This document shows positions 16,717-25,240 of a stretch of DNA of 64,000 bases, piece after piece. Location of the stretch: assembly GCF_027474845.2 (NCBI RefSeq), contig NZ_CP107031.2, positions 434,001-498,000 of the forward strand, given 5' to 3'. Under the pieces are notes generated by a model. That model worked only from the letters and a program-made list of their open reading frames with translations. It was not told where the DNA came from and did not search any database. Position 1 is the first letter of the stretch, and the number at the start of each line of letters is the position of its first letter. The DNA comes from Maribacter aestuarii (GTDB lineage Bacteria; Bacteroidota; Bacteroidia; Flavobacteriales; Flavobacteriaceae). A program made the position numbers and the translations under genes.

Positions 16717-18003
16717 ATGCATAAGAACCGAAGAAAATTCCTTAAAAATCTAAGTGTTGGTGTTGTTGGCAGTTTGGCGTTTTCAAATCAAGGATGGACC
16801 CAAAGTTACGAGCGTTTAAAAGTCGTAATTGACGATCTTAAACTAAATGAAGCGAATTCTTCTGAAGCTTACTGGGAAAAGGTTTCATCTCAATTTAGAT
16901 TTGCAGAAGGGCTGCATTATTTCAATAATGGTTCCTTGGGAGCGTGCCCTACCCCTATCCGAGAAGCCACTACTACTTTCAGAAATACGTTGGATGATTT
17001 TCCATCAAAATATATGTGGGGTGGATGGGATACCCAAAAAGAGGAGACCAGAAAAAAAGTAGCACAATTATTTAAGGTATCCCAGGAAGAAATCGCACTT
17101 ATTCACAATACCACTGAGGGTATGAACCTCATTGCCCAAAGTATGAATTTGGATAGTGGTGATGAAATCATCATATCCGATCATGACCACTCCAGTGCCG
17201 TAGCACCTTGGACGGTATGGCAAGAACAAAAGGGCGTTAAACTGGTGCGATCTACCTTGCCCATATTACCAAAAAATATTGAAGAAGTCGTTGCTGTTTA
17301 TAAGAACGTGATTACCCCTAAGACTAAGGTCATTTCCATTTGTCATATCGTAAATACGAATGGCATGATGCTTCCCGTGAAGGAAATTACCCAAATGGCA
17401 CATGAAAATGGAATTTTGGTGGCCGTGGATGGTGCCCAAGGAGCGGGCATGGTACTAACGGACCTTAGGGATATGGACTGCGATTTTTATACCGTAAGTG
17501 CCCACAAATGGTTATTTGCTCCCAAGGGAATCGGTATATTCTATGCCAAAGAAAGTAGCCAGCATCATTTAAGACCATTGATAGTGGCCAGAGGGTATAA
17601 GGATAGTAGTATTAGGAGATTGGAAAACTATAATACGCGTAATTTGCCCGAACTATTGGGTTTAGGAGCTGCAATGGACTACAGAAACGCTATAGGAGGT
17701 CAAAAAATTCACGAACGAACTTATGAGTTAAAGCGTTACTTCAGGGAGAGGGTGAAAGACAATGAAAAACTTCGATTGAAAACACCGGAGGACGACCGTT
17801 TGTCGGCAGGAATCCAAGTTGTCGAAATCTTAGGGAAGGAAGTTTCAGATGTAAAGAATCAACTTTTTGAAAATTTCGGAATCGATAGTAGACCGATGAC
17901 GAAATTCGGATTAAATGCCGTACGTCTATCCTTCGCTATCTTCATTACCAAAAAGGAGATTGATAGATTGGTCGACGTACTCAATAGCATAGCTGAATCT
18001 TGA
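16717..18003 (+). CDS. Tat-exported class V aminotransferase-fold PLP enzyme
   Basis: A 428-residue PLP enzyme of aminotransferase class V, related to isopenicillin N epimerase and cysteine desulfurase. The N-terminus carries a Tat-like signal (NRRKFLKN then a hydrophobic run). HNTTEGMN and VDGAQGAGM are cofactor-binding segments, and the Schiff-base Lys is K264 in SAHKWLFAPKG. A periplasmic PLP enzyme is uncommon but this Tat-linked group is known in Bacteroidota. A -7-like box TATCTTTA at 16704-16711 ends five bases before the ATG, hinting at a leaderless transcript, although the gene may also be read from the upstream operon. Confidence 0.88.
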   Translation: MHKNRRKFLKNLSVGVVGSLAFSNQGWTQSYERLKVVIDDLKLNEANSSEAYWEKVSSQFRFAEGLHYFNNGSLGACPTPIREATTTFRNTLDDFPSKYMWGGWDTQKEETRKKVAQLFKVSQEEIALIHNTTEGMNLIAQSMNLDSGDEIIISDHDHSSAVAPWTVWQEQKGVKLVRSTLPILPKNIEEVVAVYKNVITPKTKVISICHIVNTNGMMLPVKEITQMAHENGILVAVDGAQGAGMVLTDLRDMDCDFYTVSAHKWLFAPKGIGIFYAKESSQHHLRPLIVARGYKDSSIRRLENYNTRNLPELLGLGAAMDYRNAIGGQKIHERTYELKRYFRERVKDNEKLRLKTPEDDRLSAGIQVVEILGKEVSDVKNQLFENFGIDSRPMTKFGLNAVRLSFAIFITKKEIDRLVDVLNSIAES

Positions 18004-18016
18004 AACCTTACCAAGC

Positions 18017-19117
18017 ATGAAGCGTAAACTATATCTCGTTTTTTTTCTGTTGGCTTTACCCCTATTGCTAGGTGCTCAAAACAAACCCATAAAATTGGGT
18101 GTTGCTGGACTTAGTCATGGACATGTGGGTTGGATTTTAGGTAGACAGGATACTACCGACATAAAAATGGCAGGTATTGTTGAAACAGATACCGCATTGA
18201 TTAATAGACTCTCCTCACAATTCGGTTTTTCAAAGGATATTGTTTTCGGTTCCATGGAAGAGATGATAGCCTCGGTACAGCCTGAAGCGGTCGCCGCATT
18301 CGGAAACATATATGACCATTTGGAAGTTGTACGCACGTGTGCCCCAAAGGGAATTCACGTGATGGTTGAAAAACCATTAGCTGTAAGTTTGGAGCATGCC
18401 CTAGAAATGGAGAAACTGGCAAAAGCGAATAAAATTCATTTATTGACCAATTATGAAACATCGTGGTATCCCACGAATGAAGAGGCAAAAAAACTTTTAG
18501 ATAACGGTGCTATTGGGGATCTTAGAAAAGTAATTGTTAGGGACGGTCATAAGGGCCCTAATAAAATTGGGGTGAATCCTGAATTTCTAGAATGGCTTAC
18601 AAATCCCGTACTTAACGGCGGCGGCGCCATAACCGATTTTGGCTGTTACGGTGCAAATTTAATGACGTGGTTGTTACAAGGCGAAATTCCCAAAACCGTT
18701 ACTGCGGTAACACAGCAATTACAACCAGAAAATAATCCTGAAGTGGATGACGATGCTACCATTATTCTAAAATATGCCACATCCATGGCTATCTTGGAGC
18801 CGTCCTGGAATTGGCCGATTGGTAGAAAAGATATGGAACTCTACGGAGAAACCGGCGCGATATATGTTGAAAATAAAAGCGATATGGCGGTTCGTATTTC
18901 AGAAGGTTATGACGGGTACAGCGAAAGGAGAATCACCCTATCCGAAAGGGAAAAGCCATTTGACGACCCTTTTTCCGTTTTTGCTGCGGTTATCAATAGT
19001 AAATTGGTATTGGAACCTTTTGACCCATATTCCTTAGAAAATAACATGGTAACCATGAGAATTCTTCAAGCTGCAATTGAAAGTGCGAAAACGAATACTA
19101 CCATTATATTGAACTAA
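18017..19117 (+). CDS. Exported Gfo/Idh/MocA family oxidoreductase
   Basis: A 366-residue NAD(P)-dependent oxidoreductase. It has a signal peptide (MKRKLYLVFFLLALPLLLGA), a Rossmann segment (IKLGVAGLSHGHVGW), the family motif VMVEKPLAVSLEHALEM with its conserved EKP lysine, and a C-terminal alpha/beta substrate domain with GGAITDFGCYGANLMTWLL. Family members oxidise sugars, inositols or glycosides. Export of such an enzyme fits 3-keto-sugar chemistry proposed for Bacteroidota. It lies 13 bases after the PLP enzyme and ends the probable operon. The specific substrate cannot be told. Confidence 0.9.
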   Translation: MKRKLYLVFFLLALPLLLGAQNKPIKLGVAGLSHGHVGWILGRQDTTDIKMAGIVETDTALINRLSSQFGFSKDIVFGSMEEMIASVQPEAVAAFGNIYDHLEVVRTCAPKGIHVMVEKPLAVSLEHALEMEKLAKANKIHLLTNYETSWYPTNEEAKKLLDNGAIGDLRKVIVRDGHKGPNKIGVNPEFLEWLTNPVLNGGGAITDFGCYGANLMTWLLQGEIPKTVTAVTQQLQPENNPEVDDDATIILKYATSMAILEPSWNWPIGRKDMELYGETGAIYVENKSDMAVRISEGYDGYSERRITLSEREKPFDDPFSVFAAVINSKLVLEPFDPYSLENNMVTMRILQAAIESAKTNTTIILN

Positions 19118-19248
19118 ATTAATTCATTGTTATGGTATCTTGAACATTTAACATGAAATACGGTAGGAACGTTCCAGTATTCAGTACATTTAAAGGACTG
19201 AAAATCAAATATTTTCCTCCAGCTATAATTCCTGTTCCCTCATTAGTT

Positions 19249-19256
19249 TAATTTTA
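19249..19256 (+). promoter_or_regulatory. Candidate -7 box before TPR gene
   Basis: TAATTTTA matches TAnnTTTG in seven of eight positions and lies 23 bases before the ATG at 19280. The 162-base gap upstream also holds a perfect 10-base palindrome, GGAACGTTCC at 19166-19175, of unknown meaning. Confidence 0.3.
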
Positions 19257-19279
19257 GAAACAACCTAAAAATCAACATA

Positions 19280-21010
19280 ATGAAAACAAAAATGGGATTT
19301 GCCGTAATTGCGGTTGCACTATTAATGCTAATTTATTTCTTTGTTCCCAAATCCACTGAAAAAAGCTTGGACAACACTCAAAAAGCTTCTTTTTATTCTA
19401 TTAAATGCACCGTTGCAAAATTCTTATTGAGCGATGTGGATACCACCCAACAAATTGCCCCACTATTTGACAATTTGGGAAATCTTAATTTCACCATCAC
19501 TACGAAAGAAAAATTAGCGCAAACATTTTTTAACCAAGGCATGAAACTCACCTATGCATTTAACCATGCAGAGGCGCACCGTTCTTTTATGGAAGCTTCA
19601 CGGCTAGACCCTAATGCCGCAATGACTTATTGGGGACAAGCTTACGCATTGGGACCAAATATTAATGACCCACAACCCCTTGATGAGCGAAAGGAAAAAT
19701 ATAATGAAGCTATGGCGAAGGCCGTAAAATTTGCTTCTAAAGCTAGTAAGAAAGAGCAGGCGTTGATTGAGGCGCTAACGCATAGGTACTCTGAAGATTT
19801 TACCAAAGATGTCGCGGAACTAAACATGGCCTATATGAATGCCATGACTGAAGTTGCGCAGCAGTTTCCAAATGATGCAGATGTACAGATTTTATACGCG
19901 GCCGCGGTCATGAATACCGTACCTTGGAATTATTGGGATAAAGATGGGAATCCCTCACCCAATATTGCAGAAGCAAAGGCAGCTTTGGAAAAAGCGATTG
20001 CCATAAATCCAGAAAACCCTGGTGCCCACCACTACTATATTCATATGGTAGAGTTACCCATGCCTGATCTTGCTGTAAAAAGTGCCGATAAATTGGGCGG
20101 ATTAATGCCTGCAGCCGGACATATCGTGCACATGCCATCGCACATTTACATACGGGTTGGGAGGTATCTGGATGCCGTAAAGGTAAATCAGGCCGCCATT
20201 TTAGCGGATGAGGATTATATTTCCCAATGTTATTCTCAAGGTATGTATCCACTAGGTTATTATCCACACAACATTCATTTTCTATGGTCTGCGGCTACCT
20301 TGCTAGGCGATAGCGAAGTAGCCATAGACGCTGCCAAGAAAACTGCAGAAAAAGTACCGGAAGGCGAGTTAATAACATTACCCTTTCTACAGAACTTTGC
20401 ATCGGTACCCTTATTGGCCTATGTCCGATTCGGAAAATGGAACGAGATTCTCACAACACCAAGTCCAAATGCCGAAATCAAGCACTTGAAATTAATCTGG
20501 CATTACGCCAGAGGAATTGCTTTTATTAGAAAAAATAATGCCAAAGAGGCCCAAGAAGAGCTGGACGCCATAAAAAAAATGATCGATGAACCAGAATTGG
20601 AGAATTTAGTGGCCGCTGGTTTTGACAATAGCAAAACTATTGGAGAATTGGCCTACGAAGTTGTTGCAGGTGAACTTGCCCATCTCAACGGTAATTTACC
20701 AAAGGCCATAGAACATCTAAAGAAAGCGGTAGAACTTGAAGATGGCTTAGTTTACACGGAACCCGCTGCATGGTACATTCCCGTAAGGCAGAACCTGGGC
20801 GCGGTATTGTTAAGAGCGGAGAAATACGAGGAGGCTGAGCAGATATATAAGGAAGATTTGGAAGTATTACGTCAAAATGGATGGTCATTAATGGGTCTGC
20901 ACCAGAGCTTAAAGGCACAAGGAAAAATGGATGAGGCAGAAACGCTTAAGCAGGAATTTGATAAGGCTTGGGAACATGCCGATATATCAATAGACACTTC
21001 TATACTTTAA
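19280..21010 (+). CDS. Anchored TPR-repeat protein with His-rich motifs
   Basis: A 576-residue protein with an N-terminal membrane anchor (residues 5-23) and a largely helical body with tetratricopeptide repeats, clearest near the N-terminus (AEAHRSFMEASRLDPNAAMT) and in the last 120 residues. The middle has a conserved histidine cluster, GAHHYYIHMVELP and GHIVHMPSHIYIRVGRY, not explained by TPR packing and reminiscent of a metal or heme site. Proteins of this architecture are usually labelled only as TPR proteins. The SCO-type protein 35 bases downstream makes a link to metal or respiratory assembly possible, but this is inference. Confidence 0.8.
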   Translation: MKTKMGFAVIAVALLMLIYFFVPKSTEKSLDNTQKASFYSIKCTVAKFLLSDVDTTQQIAPLFDNLGNLNFTITTKEKLAQTFFNQGMKLTYAFNHAEAHRSFMEASRLDPNAAMTYWGQAYALGPNINDPQPLDERKEKYNEAMAKAVKFASKASKKEQALIEALTHRYSEDFTKDVAELNMAYMNAMTEVAQQFPNDADVQILYAAAVMNTVPWNYWDKDGNPSPNIAEAKAALEKAIAINPENPGAHHYYIHMVELPMPDLAVKSADKLGGLMPAAGHIVHMPSHIYIRVGRYLDAVKVNQAAILADEDYISQCYSQGMYPLGYYPHNIHFLWSAATLLGDSEVAIDAAKKTAEKVPEGELITLPFLQNFASVPLLAYVRFGKWNEILTTPSPNAEIKHLKLIWHYARGIAFIRKNNAKEAQEELDAIKKMIDEPELENLVAAGFDNSKTIGELAYEVVAGELAHLNGNLPKAIEHLKKAVELEDGLVYTEPAAWYIPVRQNLGAVLLRAEKYEEAEQIYKEDLEVLRQNGWSLMGLHQSLKAQGKMDEAETLKQEFDKAWEHADISIDTSIL

Positions 21011-21044
21011 GACCATTTTAATTCAAAAACTTAACCTACATCGT

Positions 21045-21719
21045 ATGGCATTGTGTTTAAAACGGCGTTATAAATTAGGAATCATTCTGATTCTAACCGT
21101 TTTAGTTTTTTCATTTGGTTATTACACCTTGTTTTATCAAAAAGAGATTCGCATCTATAATCCAACGGATTTAAATCCTGAATTAGTGGATTCGAGTCTT
21201 CGCAGAATTGAATCTGGCCATAAAGTATCAGATTTCCATTTAATCAATCAAAATGGAAAGACCATTACACAGGATGACTATAAAGGTAAAATATATGTTA
21301 CCGATTTCTTCTTCACACGCTGTCCAAGCATATGTCCGGTAATGGCCAATAATATGGTTAAATTACAGCAACGCTTCCTTGAAAACGATGACGTCATGTT
21401 ACTGTCACTATCGGTTACCCCAGAAATGGATAGTGTTCCAGTGCTTCAATCCTATGCCGAGAAATATAATGCCCAGGATTCTAAATGGAATATCGCCACT
21501 GGCGATAAAGACCATATTTATGAATTGGCACGAAAAAGCTATTTCGCGGTAAACGATGTAAGCGATGGTTTACTTCAGGATTTTATCCATACCCCGAACT
21601 TTGTTTTGGTGGATACCGAGAAACAAATTAGGGGTATTTATGACGGTACAAAGCATGACGAAATTGAAAGGTTAATAGTTGATATCGAAATTCTTTTGCG
21701 TCTTCAGAACGCGATGTAG
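21045..21719 (+). CDS. SCO1/SenC family protein
   Basis: A 224-residue thioredoxin-fold protein anchored by one membrane helix (residues 11-30). The copper-binding CxxxC motif is C93 and C97 (RCPSICPVM), and the conserved third ligand is H182 in DFIHTPNF. SCO proteins deliver copper or act as thiol reductants during assembly of the CuA site of cytochrome c oxidase. No oxidase genes are in the window. It follows the TPR gene by 34 bases and precedes an M28 peptidase by 54, so it is probably co-transcribed with them. Confidence 0.93.
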   Translation: MALCLKRRYKLGIILILTVLVFSFGYYTLFYQKEIRIYNPTDLNPELVDSSLRRIESGHKVSDFHLINQNGKTITQDDYKGKIYVTDFFFTRCPSICPVMANNMVKLQQRFLENDDVMLLSLSVTPEMDSVPVLQSYAEKYNAQDSKWNIATGDKDHIYELARKSYFAVNDVSDGLLQDFIHTPNFVLVDTEKQIRGIYDGTKHDEIERLIVDIEILLRLQNAM

Positions 21720-21773
21720 ACCAAGCTGCCAAAGCAAAAAATTCAGTAACTTCCCTACTTAAATTATGATTAT

Positions 21774-23969
21774 ATGTTACGGAACATTTTCACCCTATTC
21801 TTTACCCTATTTTTAATTTCAATAAACGCGCAAACCTCCATTATAGGCTTCAGTTCTGAAAATGCTAAGGAACAAATTCAACTGGAATCAACTTTTGAAA
21901 GTAAGCTAGATGCCAACAATTTGGATAAATGGATGCAACGCTTGGCAGCGGAACCGCATTGGGTGGGCACAAAATACGGTGAAGAAAATGCGAAATGGAT
22001 ACAGCAACAATTCAAGTCTTGGGGCTATGATGCCAAAATAGAAACATACCAAATATTATTCCCCTATCCAACGGAGAGGGTACTGGAACTAACGGCGCCC
22101 ACAAAATATACGGCCAAATTAACAGCGGTGCCGGTAGAAGGTGACCCCTATACCGCTCAGGGTGATGCCCTATTGCCCAGTTACAACGCATTCTCTACGG
22201 ATGGTGATGTAGAAGCGGAGCTGGTTTTCGTAAACTACGGTATTCCTAAGGACTATGAAGAACTTGAAAAATTGGGTATTAGCGTTAAGGGTAAAATTGT
22301 AATTGCTAAGTACCAAGGTTCGTGGCGGGGAATAAAACCAAAATTAGCCGCTGAAAAAGGTGCCATTGGTTGTATCATATATTCAGACCCTCAAGATGAT
22401 GGGTACGGCCGCGGTGATGTGTACCCCAAAGGAGCGTTCAAGAATAAAACGGGCGTGCAAAGGGGGTCGGTTATGGATATGCCTACCTATCCCGGCGATG
22501 TCTTGACTCCAGGTTATGCGGCTACACCGAATGCCGAACGCTTGGACAGAAAAGATGCTCCCACGATTACAAAAATTCCTGTACTTCCCATATCCTACGA
22601 AGATGCACAGCCCTTATTGGAAGCTCTAGAAGGACCTGTTGCCCCATCATCATGGTTCGGAGGCTTACCTATTACCTATCATATTGGCCCAGGACCGGCC
22701 AAGGTCCATTTGAAACTTAAGTTCGATTGGAAACTGGTTCCGGCGCATAATGTAATCGCTACAATGAAAGGGACAGAATTCCCGGACCAGTGGGTCATGC
22801 GAGGTAACCACCATGATGCTTGGGTACATGGAGCTAACGACCCCGTAAGCGGCATGGTTGCCTTAATGGAGGAAGCCAGGGTAATCGGTGAACTTGCTAA
22901 AAAAGGTCAAAAACCGAAACGAACTTTAGTTTATTGTGCCTGGGATGCGGAAGAAGAAGGACTGATTGGATCAACAGAATGGGTAGAGGACCATAAAAAA
23001 GAGCTGCAACAAAAAGTGGTAGCCTATATTAATACCGATGGAAATGGTCGTGGATTTTTGGGTGCTGGTGGATCCCACTCGCTCCAAGCCATGGTAAGTG
23101 AAGTTGCAGGAGCTGTAAAAGATCCACAGACTGGGGTCTCTGTTAAGGAACGCCGGTTGGCGGCGGAAATGGTCAACGGTGGAGAAGATAAGTTTGAGCT
23201 CTATGCCCTTGGCTCAGGTTCTGATTATACTCCTTTTATCCAGCATGCCGGCATCCCTTCTTTGAACCTTGGGTATGGCGGCGAAAATGCAGGTGGGGAA
23301 TACCATACGATATACGACACCTATCCCCATTACAAAAGATTTAAGGACCCAGAATTTGCTTATGGGATCGCTTTGGCAAATACCGCCGGCCGAATAACCT
23401 TACGCTTGGCTAACGCGGATGTACTTCCCTTTGATTTTAAACAATGGCATTCCACCGTTTCAGGTTATCTTGATGAGATAATGAAAGATTTGGAAAAAAT
23501 GAGGAAAGATGTTGAAAAACATAATTCCATGGTAGAGAAGAATCTTTTTGAATTGGCTTCTGACCCTAAAAAACCATTTAAAAAACCAAATAAAAAGTCA
23601 ACTGTTCCCTATTTGGATTTCTCATCACTTCAAAACGAATTGACAGCACTACAGCAGACCATTGACAACTTTTCCAAGGCGGATAAGACAAAGCTTAGCA
23701 AGGAAGCGCGCATTGCCTTGAACAAAAAATTGATGCTTGCGGAGCATGTACTTACCTCAGAGGAGGGGTTGCCCAGAAGGCCTTGGTACAAACATCAGAT
23801 TTATGCACCTGGATTTTACACGGGATATGGCGTTAAGACGCTTCCCGGGGTTCGTGAAGCGGTAGAGGAAAAAAATTGGAAAGAAGCTCAGGAGCAAATC
23901 GCCGTACTTAGAAATACCTTCAAGGAATTCAATATTTTCTTAGAGGAAATGAATGCAGCATTAAACTAG
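21774..23969 (+). CDS. Secreted M28 peptidase, glutamate carboxypeptidase II-like
   Basis: A 731-residue zinc peptidase resembling glutamate carboxypeptidase II (PSMA/NAALADase). It has a signal peptide (residues 1-19), a PA domain inserted between about residues 100 and 270 (VKGKIVIAKYQGSWRG), the di-zinc core (GNHHDAWVHGANDPVSG, AWDAEEEGLIG, YINTDGNGRG, and the later His in YHTIYDTYPHYK) and a C-terminal transferrin-receptor-like dimerisation domain. It would release C-terminal acidic residues or other amino acids from peptides outside the cytoplasm. A DUF2007 gene follows after five bases. Confidence 0.93.
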   Translation: MLRNIFTLFFTLFLISINAQTSIIGFSSENAKEQIQLESTFESKLDANNLDKWMQRLAAEPHWVGTKYGEENAKWIQQQFKSWGYDAKIETYQILFPYPTERVLELTAPTKYTAKLTAVPVEGDPYTAQGDALLPSYNAFSTDGDVEAELVFVNYGIPKDYEELEKLGISVKGKIVIAKYQGSWRGIKPKLAAEKGAIGCIIYSDPQDDGYGRGDVYPKGAFKNKTGVQRGSVMDMPTYPGDVLTPGYAATPNAERLDRKDAPTITKIPVLPISYEDAQPLLEALEGPVAPSSWFGGLPITYHIGPGPAKVHLKLKFDWKLVPAHNVIATMKGTEFPDQWVMRGNHHDAWVHGANDPVSGMVALMEEARVIGELAKKGQKPKRTLVYCAWDAEEEGLIGSTEWVEDHKKELQQKVVAYINTDGNGRGFLGAGGSHSLQAMVSEVAGAVKDPQTGVSVKERRLAAEMVNGGEDKFELYALGSGSDYTPFIQHAGIPSLNLGYGGENAGGEYHTIYDTYPHYKRFKDPEFAYGIALANTAGRITLRLANADVLPFDFKQWHSTVSGYLDEIMKDLEKMRKDVEKHNSMVEKNLFELASDPKKPFKKPNKKSTVPYLDFSSLQNELTALQQTIDNFSKADKTKLSKEARIALNKKLMLAEHVLTSEEGLPRRPWYKHQIYAPGFYTGYGVKTLPGVREAVEEKNWKEAQEQIAVLRNTFKEFNIFLEEMNAALN

Positions 23970-23974
23970 AAAAA

Positions 23975-24202
23975 ATGGAAACGGAATATAGTAAAGTATT
24001 TAGTGGAAACGCACTGTTAGGAAAAAGAATAGAGTCGGAACTAAAGGATATTGGAATAATTCCCATTATTAAGAACGAGGGGGAATCTGCCCGTTTGGCT
24101 GGCTTTGCTTCGTCCATGCTGAATAATGTTGATATTTACGTGAACAACAACGAATTGCCTAAGGCTAAAGTAATTGTGGCCAAAATTGAGGAGGCCCAAT
24201 AG
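23975..24202 (+). CDS. DUF2007 small protein
   Basis: A 75-residue soluble protein of the DUF2007 type (putative signal-transducing protein, GlnB-like fold). The pattern KVFSGNALLGKRIESELKDI, then GIIPIIKNE and VDIYVNNNELPKAKVI is typical. It has no signal peptide. It starts five bases after the M28 peptidase and is followed by a strong terminator hairpin, so it ends the transcript. The function of the family is unknown. Confidence 0.85.
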   Translation: METEYSKVFSGNALLGKRIESELKDIGIIPIIKNEGESARLAGFASSMLNNVDIYVNNNELPKAKVIVAKIEEAQ

Positions 24203-24207
24203 GATAA

Positions 24208-24235
24208 AAAAAGGCCCTGAATTAAGGGCCTTTTT
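24208..24235. terminator. Bidirectional rho-independent terminator
   Basis: A perfect 11-base stem (AAAAAGGCCCT at 24208-24218 with AGGGCCTTTTT at 24225-24235, six-base loop) sits between the converging DUF2007 and DUF1080 genes. T-runs occur on both strands, so it can stop transcription from both sides. Confidence 0.9.
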
Positions 24236-24242
24236 CAGTGTA

Positions 24243-25181
24243 TTATTCCATTGGGGTCAGTTCCAGCTTTCGGAACTCAATTGGCCCGTGATCTCCCTGT
24301 ATCATGATAGGACCAGGTGCCGCCTCATTATTATCCAAAGCACCTCCTGTCATACCCGGAATATTCTGTTCCGCGATTATAGTCTTACCATTGGCAACGA
24401 CAGTCAACCTTCTACCGATTAAAACGATATCATAAGTTTGCCACTCTCCTGCTTCTTTGGCCACCATTTCATTAGGGGACAGCAGTCCATAAATACCTCC
24501 AAAATAAATGGAGGAAGGTTCCAAACCAGCATTATCGGCTATTTGGATTTCATATCGTCCTCTTAAATAAAGACCGCTGTTACTGCCCTTTGGGTAACGA
24601 AATTCGGTATGTAATTTAAAATTGGTAAACTCTTTTTCTGAAATCAAGTTGGCTCCTGCTTCGGAGCTCGTCAAAATCCCATCCACAACTTTCCATTGGT
24701 TTTCACCTTCTACTTTCCAACCCTCCAAATTCTTTCCATTGAAAAGCTGAATCGTTTTTCCCCATTTCGGATTTTCTACATAAGGCAAGTCCGGAGATCT
24801 GGAACCGGTCCAACTATAGGTTTTACCATCGGTATAGACCATAGTCCCCTTTAGCTCATCCCCGACCATCTTTCCTTCGAATTCCATATTAGCGGCACCT
24901 GGTTCCCATTGTGGGGGGATGGAAAAATAAAATACATCCCCGTACTTTTTTACTTCGGAAATAGGACGGGCGCTACCAAAAGCATAGGTAAACCGTCCAA
25001 TTAAGGTATTGTTCCCCGAATGGCTTACTTCTAACCAAGACGGTAACTCTTTGCCCTCCTGGGAAATAGTTAGGTTCCACCTTCCTTCTAGTGCATCTGT
25101 TTCTTGGGCCGTGAGGGCGCCAGAGGCCAAACCAATAATTAAACAAAAAAGTGTACCAAAAATTTGTATTGTGTTCTTCAT
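24243..25181 (-). CDS. Secreted DUF1080 (3-keto-disaccharide hydrolase) protein
   Basis: A protein of 312 residues with a signal peptide (MKNTIQIFGTLFCLIIGLAS). The first 100 mature residues form a beta-rich extension (WNLTISQEGKELPSW), and the rest is a DUF1080 domain: LFNGKNLEGWKVEG, FKLHTEFRYPKGSNSGLYLRGR and WQTYDIVLIGRRLTV. Characterised members hydrolyse 3-keto-glycosides or related glycosides; the substrate here is not known. An in-frame ATG at 25193 is possible, but a perfect -7 box at 25199-25206 would place the transcript start near 25193, favouring 25181. The stop lies just beyond the shared terminator. Confidence 0.88.
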   Translation of the reverse strand: MKNTIQIFGTLFCLIIGLASGALTAQETDALEGRWNLTISQEGKELPSWLEVSHSGNNTLIGRFTYAFGSARPISEVKKYGDVFYFSIPPQWEPGAANMEFEGKMVGDELKGTMVYTDGKTYSWTGSRSPDLPYVENPKWGKTIQLFNGKNLEGWKVEGENQWKVVDGILTSSEAGANLISEKEFTNFKLHTEFRYPKGSNSGLYLRGRYEIQIADNAGLEPSSIYFGGIYGLLSPNEMVAKEAGEWQTYDIVLIGRRLTVVANGKTIIAEQNIPGMTGGALDNNEAAPGPIMIQGDHGPIEFRKLELTPME

Positions 25182-25198
25182 GAAATTTTGCATTTTAT

Positions 25199-25206
25199 CA
25201 AATATA
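25199..25206 (-). promoter_or_regulatory. -7 promoter box of DUF1080 gene
   Basis: On the minus strand the sequence is TATATTTG, a perfect match to the Bacteroidota -7 consensus TAnnTTTG. The implied start of transcription is close to 25193, giving a leader of only about a dozen bases before the ATG at 25181. No -33 TTG at normal spacing is seen. Confidence 0.45.
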
Positions 25207-25240
25207 ATACAAGTTTAAAAAAGGGGTTAGCCCAAAATTA

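Noticed and set aside
19166-19175. Perfect palindrome GGAACGTTCC in the gap before the TPR gene
   Set aside because: Ten-base palindromes occur by chance at this scale, no second copy was found nearby and no matching regulator is encoded in the window.
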